Source of the DNA: M3007 sp038246345
GTDB taxonomy: Bacteria; Bacteroidota; Bacteroidia; Chitinophagales; Saprospiraceae
Direction: 5' to 3'
Length of the DNA: 47,254 bases
Assembly (NCBI GenBank): GCA_038246345.1
Contig: JBBRWA010000004.1
Span: 1 to 47,254, forward strand
Of the stretch, positions 16,075 to 22,964 are shown piece by piece. The first letter of the stretch is position 1. The number at the start of each line of letters is the position of its first letter. The translations under genes were made by a program, and so were the position numbers. Under the pieces are notes generated by a model. That model made no database searches. It worked only from the letters and a program-made list of their open reading frames with translations, and had not been told where the DNA came from.

Positions 16075-16831
16075 ATTCACCAAAAAGCATAACACCTACT
16101 GAGCCAGCAGCGGCACTATAACCAATAACACCAGCAACAGCTGCGTTAGTCCCAGGAACAGTTAATCCGAGACCATAACTAAAAAATGCTGAAGTAGCTC
16201 CTGCAAGGTCTCCTTTAACAACGGATCTCCATGTCCAGTCACGATCGTTGGCAATTCCAGTAATTCCTTTACTAATTGTAACTGAATCATATAATCCATC
16301 GCCTCCAAGAGTAGTTGGACTCCATAATGTTGCTGAGTTGATTGTGATTGAAAGACAAACGAGCATAAAATCAAGGTCTGTACAGCTAAGGTTATTATTT
16401 ACATCTCCTTTAAGCGACTGCAATGAACTCTGAAGGCTAGATAAATCGCTGCTATTTTCCAGTATATACAGTAGGTTATCATAATAAGTATGAACTAACG
16501 TTACATCATCTAGCTTTTCATCGTGATCCTCTAAATCAACCTCTGACATTCCAAGTGTAAAAAAATCATCTATTTCACCAGAAGTAAGCCCCGGATATGC
16601 AGCAGCAAATTGAGATTTGGCCTGTGTTAATAAATCAAATGCAGAAAAGTTAAACCCATCGAAGACATTAACAACTACTTGATTGTGTAGGCTCCCAATA
16701 TCACCAATCTCTGTTGAAGAAAACCCTTCTTCGCAATTACCTCGATATTGAGCTGTTTGGGTGGTAAAGTTTTTTGAAGGATCTTCTTTCAAACATCCAA
16801 TTACGCTAAAGGTAATTGCAAGCAAAAGCAA
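16073..16831 (-). CDS. Putative lipoprotein, probably phase-variable (currently out of frame with its ATG)
   Basis: 252 residues if translated from the TTG at 16831. The frame begins LLLAITFSVIGC, a hydrophobic run ending in a lipobox (VIGC), but lacks the positive N-terminus of a signal peptide. The natural ATG at 16860 is 29 nt upstream and out of frame; reading from it stops after 19 codons. Between them lies ACTTC repeated 4.8 times. Loss of one unit, or gain of two, would give MKLHFTS, a leucine run and VIGC, a textbook lipoprotein signal. The body has many Asp/Ser residues and a Gly/Ala-rich C-terminus (AAVAGVIGYSAAAGSVGVM) that may insert in membrane. No known family recognised. Confidence 0.75.
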   Translation of the reverse strand: MLLLAITFSVIGCLKEDPSKNFTTQTAQYRGNCEEGFSSTEIGDIGSLHNQVVVNVFDGFNFSAFDLLTQAKSQFAAAYPGLTSGEIDDFFTLGMSEVDLEDHDEKLDDVTLVHTYYDNLLYILENSSDLSSLQSSLQSLKGDVNNNLSCTDLDFMLVCLSITINSATLWSPTTLGGDGLYDSVTISKGITGIANDRDWTWRSVVKGDLAGATSAFFSYGLGLTVPGTNAAVAGVIGYSAAAGSVGVMLFGE

Positions 16832-16855
16832 AAGTGAAGTGAAGTGAAGTGAAGT
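16832..16855 (-). repeat. ACTTC pentanucleotide repeat, 4.8 copies, in a signal peptide
   Basis: On the minus strand the 24 bases directly after ATGAA are ACTTC repeated four times plus ACTT. The unit length is not a multiple of three, so slippage during replication changes the reading frame of the lipoprotein. With 4.8 copies the ATG is out of frame; 3.8 or 6.8 copies would restore it. Confidence 0.85.
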
Positions 16856-17024
16856 TTCATAATAGTTTTATTTTTTAAATTAATGAGTTAGAAGAATAAT
16901 ACTGCAAATGTATATTCTTTTTCTAAAATAAAAAAATATATTTTTATTAAAACGTGTAAAAAGTAACTTGTGATTAGCGTGTCCAAATAGTCTCTCTCGA
17001 TGCTCCAAATGACATTAAATATCT

Positions 17025-17273
17025 TCAGCTTTCAATTTCAGCCAATAGCGCCTCCGAAGACTTTACATTCCCTCCTTTTCCATCAGCATATCCCTCTCTG
17101 ACCCTCGCAATGAACCCCACTTTCGTAAGCGCTTCACCATTAGTTGTTTTTCCAACCACAGCCCCATCTTCCTGAATTAAGGATTGAAGCATCACATAAA
17201 CAGCAGCAACCAAACGATCATCGACAACGTCGATCATTTCGTGCAATTCCTTTCGAATTAGTAAAGCAGACAT
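17025..17273 (-). CDS. Orphan antitoxin-like small protein
   Basis: 82 residues from MSALLIRKELHEMIDVVDD; 15 upstream residues in frame are left out because they form a hydrophobic run unlike the family. The N-terminal segment RKELHEMIDVVDDRLVAAVYVMLQSLI resembles short Bacteroidetes addiction-module (ParD/RelB-like) antitoxins that begin with an amphipathic helix. A basic middle (ARVREGYADGKGG) follows. No toxin ORF of 80-110 residues lies on either side. It may be a remnant or a solitary regulator. The family call is tentative. Confidence 0.5.
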   Translation of the reverse strand: MSALLIRKELHEMIDVVDDRLVAAVYVMLQSLIQEDGAVVGKTTNGEALTKVGFIARVREGYADGKGGNVKSSEALLAEIES

Positions 17274-17302
17274 ACCTATATTTTTTACAAAAAAAAGCAC
17301 CT

Positions 17303-18091
17303 TTACAAACAATCCCAATCATACAACACCTTAGAAAAATCCCGAGCAATTAAGTCTTTTTCCCGGATAAAAAAATGCCCAACACCCATATCGCCCCACA
17401 TCAAATCCATGGTTTCGTCCGAATCGAGTTGCAATAGTAGCAGCATCGGGTCTTCCGGGCGACGCGGATCATCTTGGGTGAAGTAAGCATATCCGCCCAT
17501 GTTATGCCCTTCCGGGCGCACGGCCTTTCCAAATTCTTCCATCACATCCCATTCCTTTTCTCCAAATTGTCGGAAAAAATCGCCGCCAAACTGCTGGTAA
17601 AATCCATAGTCTGTAACGGGTACAATGCCCTCCGCCAATTCAAATTTCAGCGGATATACTTCATCTGGGTGGTGTGGCAGATTGTCATAAGCCCGGAGCA
17701 AGGGTGCTGTTGTCTGTAGCATCACCTCGTTCTCCACAACGTCCGGGTGAAACATTACCCGAAATGTATCCGGGTTTTCGCCATCGTCGAAGTCCATGCC
17801 GTAAAGGTCGTCGTCGTTGATAAAAAACTGAACGATGCCCTTGCTGGGGAATGGCTCAAAGGCTGGCACTTCCGCAAAATTGATCTGTGCCAGAAAAAAC
17901 AACGCCTTCCCATCAGGCGCGCAAGGCCAAACAGTATCTTTAGGCAGGTATGGTTGACCACCAACTTTACTTTCCCAAAGCTTGATTGACCGAGCCGGTT
18001 GTGATTTTACCCGGATAAATTGCTTTTGGGTTTGGAGCAGTTTATCGCGGAATGGCTCCATGGAAGCAGGAAGGGAGAAGGATTTGTTCAT
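17303..18091 (-). CDS. DUF1963 (YwqG-like) protein
   Basis: 262 residues starting MNKSFSLPASM, close to the usual family length. Typical DUF1963 motifs: SKVGGQPYLPKDTVWP, LFFLAQINFAEVP, GIVQFFINDDD, and HNMGGYAYFTQDDPR followed by LLLLQLDSDE. The family is cytoplasmic with a YwqG fold of unknown function. It lies 38 bp downstream of feoB on the same strand, but no link with iron uptake can be argued. Confidence 0.9.
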   Translation of the reverse strand: MNKSFSLPASMEPFRDKLLQTQKQFIRVKSQPARSIKLWESKVGGQPYLPKDTVWPCAPDGKALFFLAQINFAEVPAFEPFPSKGIVQFFINDDDLYGMDFDDGENPDTFRVMFHPDVVENEVMLQTTAPLLRAYDNLPHHPDEVYPLKFELAEGIVPVTDYGFYQQFGGDFFRQFGEKEWDVMEEFGKAVRPEGHNMGGYAYFTQDDPRRPEDPMLLLLQLDSDETMDLMWGDMGVGHFFIREKDLIARDFSKVLYDWDCL

Positions 18092-18128
18092 TTTTAGTTT
18101 TTTTTAATTTGGGTGGCGTTTATCCCCC

Positions 18129-20306
18129 TCAGGAGGGGGGCAGGGGGGAGGAAAAGGCCACGTACACCAACCACGCACACAAATAAGCTAACCCGGTCAT
18201 AAACACAAACTGAAAAGCTGGCCATTTCCAGCCCCCGGTTTCGCGGCGCACCACAGCTAAGGTACTCATACATTGCATGGCGAGGGCGAAAAAAACCAGT
18301 AGCGAGAGAGCAGTCGCCAAAGAATAAACCGGCTGACCTGTGTCGAGGAATGTCTCTCGTTTCATTTTTTCGCGCAGGGTTGTTTTCGCTTCGTTTTCCG
18401 AGCGGTCGTTAATATCGCCTTCGGCTGAACCCATGTTGTAGAGCACCGCCAGGGTACCCGTAAATACTTCGCGGGCAGCAAAAGAAGTGAGTAAGGCTAT
18501 GCCGATTTTCCAATCGTAGCCAAGCGGTCGGATGGCAGGCTCTATGGTTTTGCCCATTTGCCCGGCCCATGAAGCCTCCAATTCAGATTGTTTGATGAAA
18601 TCCTCGGTACCAACCGGGCTCAACTGCATCGAATCTGCTTTTATGCTTGCTTCTGCCCGCGCTGTTGCGATGGCATCACCAGGGCCAAAACGCGCTAAAG
18701 CCCAGAGCGCAATGGACACCAACAAGATTACTTTACCCGCACCGATGGCGAATGCACTCACCTTTTCCCATACCGTCAGCCATACATTTTTCCAAAAAGG
18801 CATGCGGTAAACGGGCAACTCAATGGCCAGGAAAGACCTCTCACGTGTGTGCAGCCAGCGCTTCATCGCCCAGCCGGAAAGCAGGGCAGCAACAACTCCC
18901 AAGGCATACATGGCAGCAAAAACAAGGGATTGAGCACCTAAAAAGCCAAATACTTTTACTTTCGGCACAGCCAAACCAATCAATACCAAATAAACCGGGA
19001 TGCGGGCGCTACAACTGATAAATGGTGTCACCATCACCGTGATGAGCCGTTCATTCCAGTTGCCAATGGTACGTGAACTCATGATGGCGGGCACTGCACA
19101 AGCCGAACCACCGATCAGCGCGACCACACTTCGGCCATTCATGCCAAAACGCCGCATGGTTTTGTCGAACAGAAATACGACCCTTGCCATATAGCCCACC
19201 TCTTCCAAAATGGTAATCAATAAAAAAAGCAGGGCAATTTGGGGCACAAAAATCATAATACCGGACAATCCTGCGATAATGCCATCGGTGAGTAATTCGG
19301 TCGTCCAGTGTGCCGGTAAGTTGTTTTGCAGCATTTCACTCAATCCTGAAAAACCGCTTTCAATCCAATCCATCGGGTACACACTCCAATCAAAAATAGC
19401 CTGAAATACAAGCATCATCACCGCAAAAAAGATCAGCGGCCCGGCAAATTTATGTGTCAATACCGCATCAATCCGGTCAGTAGGCGTATTGGGAAAAGTG
19501 GGTGGTTTTTGAATGGTGTCCTGAACAATGGGCGTAAACCGATCAAAACGATCGAGGGTTTCATCCACTTGTGCCCGCAGCGATTGGAAATCTTTGGTTT
19601 GCACAATGGTTGCCAGTACCGCTTTTTCATTGGGATGCAAAAAAGGAAACCATTTGTGGTGGTGCGCCAACTGCAAAGCGCGGTAAGGGTTTTCCACATT
19701 CAGGTTTAGGCAAACCGCTTCTGTTACCTGTTTTTCAAGGGCACTCATTTTATAAACCGGGCGGCGCGGCTTGAAATCTGTGTTTTTTGCCAGCTTCTCA
19801 ATGTCCTGCTTTAACTTGCTGATATTGTCACCCCTGCGACCGCTGACCAACACGACCGGAATATCCAATGCCTCGGCGATTTTGGAGGCGTTGATCTTAA
19901 TGCCCATGGACGCTGCCGTGTCCGACATGTTCAGGGCCATCATAATGGGCATTTCAAGGTCCAGCAACTGCGTGAGCAAGAGCAGATGCTTTTCCAAATT
20001 GGTCACATCCGCAACATAAACAATGGCGTCAGGGAAAAATTTATCTGCCGGATTCGCTAAAACGGTAGACACCAACTTTTCATCGGAGGAAGTAGGATAA
20101 AGGCTGTAGGTGCCTGGGAAATCAATCAGCATGGCTTCGCGCCCATCGGAGAAACGCATGCTGCCTTCCTTCAGATCAACGGTAATGCCGGGAAAATTGC
20201 CCGTCTTTTGACGAAGTCCCGTCAATTGATTAAAAACCGTTGATTTACCGCTGTTCGGGTTGCCAATAAGGGCAATTTTCAGTATCCGCGCATCAACATC
20301 CATCAT
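18129..20306 (-). CDS. feoB: Ferrous iron transport protein B
   Basis: 725 residues. The N-terminal GTPase domain has G1 GNPNSGKST (about 14-22), DFPGTYSL as G3 and ALNMSD as G4. The membrane domain carries the two inverted gating motifs of FeoB (GYMARVVFLFD, then IGGSACAVPAI), and the C-terminal TM part includes FAAREVFTGTLAVLYN. It imports Fe(II) across the inner membrane. Its ATG overlaps the feoA stop by 4 bp (20303-20306), showing translational coupling. Confidence 0.97.
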   Translation of the reverse strand: MMDVDARILKIALIGNPNSGKSTVFNQLTGLRQKTGNFPGITVDLKEGSMRFSDGREAMLIDFPGTYSLYPTSSDEKLVSTVLANPADKFFPDAIVYVADVTNLEKHLLLLTQLLDLEMPIMMALNMSDTAASMGIKINASKIAEALDIPVVLVSGRRGDNISKLKQDIEKLAKNTDFKPRRPVYKMSALEKQVTEAVCLNLNVENPYRALQLAHHHKWFPFLHPNEKAVLATIVQTKDFQSLRAQVDETLDRFDRFTPIVQDTIQKPPTFPNTPTDRIDAVLTHKFAGPLIFFAVMMLVFQAIFDWSVYPMDWIESGFSGLSEMLQNNLPAHWTTELLTDGIIAGLSGIMIFVPQIALLFLLITILEEVGYMARVVFLFDKTMRRFGMNGRSVVALIGGSACAVPAIMSSRTIGNWNERLITVMVTPFISCSARIPVYLVLIGLAVPKVKVFGFLGAQSLVFAAMYALGVVAALLSGWAMKRWLHTRERSFLAIELPVYRMPFWKNVWLTVWEKVSAFAIGAGKVILLVSIALWALARFGPGDAIATARAEASIKADSMQLSPVGTEDFIKQSELEASWAGQMGKTIEPAIRPLGYDWKIGIALLTSFAAREVFTGTLAVLYNMGSAEGDINDRSENEAKTTLREKMKRETFLDTGQPVYSLATALSLLVFFALAMQCMSTLAVVRRETGGWKWPAFQFVFMTGLAYLCAWLVYVAFSSPLPPS

Positions 20307-20539
20307 ATTTCTAACAGGATGCTGGAGGCTTCTTCTTGCCGCAGGGCGAAACGAATGCCGTCTACTTTAATATAATAGGCATGCCCAAATGGAGAAAGGC
20401 GTACCAGTTCAACCACTGCACCTGGAAGAACCCCCATGGACGTGAGTTTGCAAGCCAACTCAGCGTCAGAAAAAGCCAAAGCTTTGGCACTCTCGTTTAT
20501 TTTAAGATCCAAAATAGATCTGTAGCGTCTTTGCATCAT
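20303..20539 (-). CDS. feoA: Ferrous iron transport protein A
   Basis: 78 residues with the FeoA SH3-like fold: KLTSMGVLPGAVVELVRLSPFGHAYYIKVDGIRFALRQEEASSILL. Normal size. It is the cytoplasmic partner needed for FeoB activity. A TATTTTTG box (minus strand, 20582-20589) lies 43 bp before the start. No Fur box could be identified with confidence. Confidence 0.95.
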   Translation of the reverse strand: MMQRRYRSILDLKINESAKALAFSDAELACKLTSMGVLPGAVVELVRLSPFGHAYYIKVDGIRFALRQEEASSILLEI

Positions 20540-20581
20540 GTCCTGGCTGTTTGCTTATTCTAATTTAGACAAATTCAACGG

Positions 20582-20589
20582 CAAAAATA
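20582..20589 (-). promoter_or_regulatory. Perfect -7 box upstream of feoA
   Basis: On the minus strand the sequence is TATTTTTG, an exact match to TAnnTTTG, in the 115-bp gap between the oxidoreductase stop and feoA. No well-spaced -33 TTTG is seen. Confidence 0.4.
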
Positions 20590-20654
20590 GAACCCCTGCG
20601 CGAAATAACAGCAGAAAAAGGAACAAGGTTTTGACAGGACAAAAAGAAATGTCT

Positions 20655-21791
20655 TTAGGAGAGCAAGTCTGCGCCTTCCTGGCCCACCAGCGTACCAATA
20701 GCCACCCCCATTCCGCTCAAACGAACCGATACCACCACATGCGGCGATACCCGCTCAACAATGGGCTTTTTCACTGGGCCAAGCCCAAGAATACCCGTCC
20801 ACCAGGAATCAACAACAGCTTCCTGGTCTGGACACACCACTTCGTGCAGCAGCTTTTCAAGGGCATTGCGTATACGCTCGTTACTCCCGAATTCCGCTGT
20901 TTTTTCAACCTCAAGGTCAAGGTTCCGCCCGCCGCCAAGCAAGATGCGGCCATCAATGTTTCGGAAATAAAAATAGCCGCGGTCGTAATGAAAACAGCCT
21001 TTAACGCGCAACCCTGGAATGGGTTTGGTAAGCAGCACCTGATTTCGGGCGGGGTAGATGTCAAGGTTGAGTAATAGTTTTTGTGCGAATCCGTTCACCG
21101 CCACCAAAACGCGTGGCACCTGAATGCTCCAGCCAAATTCGGTATTCAGTGTAACGCCATTCGAGCCGTCTTCCAGGCTGCTGATATCAATACCGTTGAA
21201 TATTTCGATGCCTTTTTGTTTGGCAATTGCCAATAGGGTTGCCATCATTTTTCCTGTGTGTACCTGGCCTTCCGCTTGATTCAGGATGAGGTGATGTACC
21301 CCGGAGAAGCCAAAACGAGCTAGGCGTTCATCCACTACTTTGTATACCTCAGGGTGTCCGGTAATGCGGCCAATTTTATCATTAAAATCAGGGATTCGCT
21401 CAGTACAGGACTTAAAAATGGTTATTTCAGTTTCATTAAACAGCTCATACCCCCCCAGTTCCTGAAAGCCCAAATTGTCATCGCCCACCAGGGAACGCAA
21501 CCGTTGCAGGCCCGTCCAACGCTTTTCTACGATGCCAAGCACCGCATCTTCGCCCATCAATTGCAGGTCGTCAAGCAATTCGGTCATAGAACCAAAACAG
21601 GCAAAACCGGCATTGCGGGTGCTTGCGCCTGTGGGTAGCGCCCCCCGCTCCAATATCACGATGCGGCTGTGCGGTTCAAGTTCTTTTAACCGAATGGCTG
21701 CCGAAAGTCCTACGATGCCGCTGCCTATGACGGCAATGTCGATACCAGAGAAAAAGGATTGTCGTTCCCAGTAACTTAGTTCATACTTCAT
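20655..21791 (-). CDS. FAD-dependent oxidoreductase, DAO (glycine/D-amino acid oxidase) family
   Basis: 378 residues from MKYELSYWERQSFF (another ATG 9 bp earlier is possible). The dinucleotide-binding motif IAVIGSGIVGLSAAIRLKE occurs near residue 20, followed by the acidic strand end RIVILERG and the TGASTRNAGFACFGS motif of DAO enzymes. The C-terminal part has the segment GRILLGGGRNLDLE. It probably oxidises an amine or amino acid with flavin in the cytoplasm; the substrate is not determinable. It is upstream of feoA in the same direction, but separated by 115 bp and a promoter-like box. Confidence 0.9.
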   Translation of the reverse strand: MKYELSYWERQSFFSGIDIAVIGSGIVGLSAAIRLKELEPHSRIVILERGALPTGASTRNAGFACFGSMTELLDDLQLMGEDAVLGIVEKRWTGLQRLRSLVGDDNLGFQELGGYELFNETEITIFKSCTERIPDFNDKIGRITGHPEVYKVVDERLARFGFSGVHHLILNQAEGQVHTGKMMATLLAIAKQKGIEIFNGIDISSLEDGSNGVTLNTEFGWSIQVPRVLVAVNGFAQKLLLNLDIYPARNQVLLTKPIPGLRVKGCFHYDRGYFYFRNIDGRILLGGGRNLDLEVEKTAEFGSNERIRNALEKLLHEVVCPDQEAVVDSWWTGILGLGPVKKPIVERVSPHVVVSVRLSGMGVAIGTLVGQEGADLLS

Positions 21792-21807
21792 TTTAAACAC
21801 CCGTTTT

Positions 21808-21892
21808 TTTCAACACATAGACACATAGGAAACATAGCGCTACGTACCCATGAACTATGTTTTCTATGTCCCTATGTGTCTATGTGTTGAAA
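21808..21892. repeat. Inverted repeat with arms of 8-bp ACATAG units, differing by one unit
   Basis: The left arm (21808-21837) and right arm (21855-21892) pair perfectly over the outer 22 bp: TTTCAACACATAGACACATA and two further bases. Then the right arm carries one additional 8-bp ACATAG unit before pairing resumes at AAACATAG. The loop is 17 nt. It fills the gap between the Trp-rich protein stop (to its right) and the oxidoreductase start (to its left), both minus strand. Confidence 0.8.
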
Positions 21893-21896
21893 AATT

Positions 21897-22463
21897 TCAC
21901 CCCTTGGGCGTACTGTGGTAAAGCACCAAAAAAATCAACGCCATTTTCATGGGTTCACTGACCTCTTCGTTCATGTTGTCTTCGATGGCCCAGTCACGTG
22001 GGTCGCCACTATATAAGGTATAGAGGTAGAATCGGCCGCGGGTTGGGTCGTCTACGAGCCATTCATCGAGTTGGTTGCTCCAGCGGCTTTTCAAAGTCAA
22101 AGCCAGGTTATTGTCCGTAACGCGCCATTCGGTCATATCATTAGACCATGATGTTTTCATGGTAATAATATCCCCAGAATAGGTGCGGAGTTCCCAGAGT
22201 GTTGGATCATTTTTCCATTTTTGACGAATGGTTCCGCGTTGCTCGCCCAGTTGGTATGTCCATTCAGAAAAGTCATCTTTTATGTTGAGCCATCGCAGCG
22301 TAAGTTCTCCGTACACCACTTCGTCTTCACCTTCATATTCCGGGGCAGAAAATATATCCCATTCTACAAAAGAATCGCTCCAACGGCTGCTGACGGTGGA
22401 GATCGTTTGGGCGAAACACAGGTGTGTGATGCCTAGAAGAAGCGTTGTAATGAATACGCGCAT
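21897..22463 (-). CDS. Secreted protein with repeated Trp-rich motifs, unknown
   Basis: 188 residues from MRVFITTLLLGITHLCFAQ, a clear signal peptide; nine earlier in-frame residues are excluded. The body repeats a motif of about 23-27 residues with two Trp: SRWSDSFVEWDIF, QKWKNDPTLWELR, TSWSNDMTEWRV, SRWSNQLDEWLV and, weaker, SGDPRDWAIE. This suggests a small beta-repeat protein, probably periplasmic. A final hydrophobic segment (MKMALIFLVLYHS) may be a membrane-contacting end. I do not recognise the family. Confidence 0.7.
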   Translation of the reverse strand: MRVFITTLLLGITHLCFAQTISTVSSRWSDSFVEWDIFSAPEYEGEDEVVYGELTLRWLNIKDDFSEWTYQLGEQRGTIRQKWKNDPTLWELRTYSGDIITMKTSWSNDMTEWRVTDNNLALTLKSRWSNQLDEWLVDDPTRGRFYLYTLYSGDPRDWAIEDNMNEEVSEPMKMALIFLVLYHSTPKG

Positions 22464-22529
22464 AATCAAAAAATGAGGAAGGGTGAACATACAAGTCCAT
22501 CCTTCCTCAGCATTAGGATTTATTGCAGG

Positions 22530-22922
22530 TTAAAAAGGCAAATCATCGGTGCTCGCTGGTGGTGCATCCGTATAATTTGGGAATGGGTCGGCGGGAAAAT
22601 CCGCGGTAGCCGCTTTCTTGTTGGCGCTGCTTTCGATGTTTTGGTTGTTTTCCCCCGAAACAGGGTCTACCCGCCAGGCATTCAGGTTTGAAAAATATTT
22701 GCCTTGCCATTCCCGACCGCGCAAGTCAAAAGAGACCTTTACCATATCTCCTTCCTGAAAAGAATCAATCAGTCCGCAGCGATCCTGCACTGCCTGAAAT
22801 TTGACGAGTTGCGGATAGTTTCCGTCTGGTATTTCGAGTACAAATTCGCGCGCTGAAAAGCTTGCCGATTTTTGTTCTGTAGGAAATATCTTATGCAGTT
22901 TTCCCTCTACTTCAAAAGCCAT
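22530..22922 (-). CDS. DUF3127 OB-fold protein with SSB-like acidic tail
   Basis: 130 residues. The N-terminal 85 match DUF3127: FEVEGKLHKIFPTE, FSAREFVLEIPDGNYPQLVKFQ and VKVSFDLRGREWQGKYFSNLNAW, an OB-fold family almost confined to Bacteroidetes. A disordered linker then ends in STDDLPF, strikingly like the C-terminal tip of bacterial single-stranded-DNA-binding proteins (DDxPF) that recruits repair enzymes. A DNA-metabolism role is inference from that tail. It lies 66 bp upstream of the Trp-rich gene, in the same direction. Confidence 0.85.
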   Translation of the reverse strand: MAFEVEGKLHKIFPTEQKSASFSAREFVLEIPDGNYPQLVKFQAVQDRCGLIDSFQEGDMVKVSFDLRGREWQGKYFSNLNAWRVDPVSGENNQNIESSANKKAATADFPADPFPNYTDAPPASTDDLPF

Positions 22923-22964
22923 GATGTGTTGTAAATTATGTGAAAAATTATGGGTTGTGTTGAA

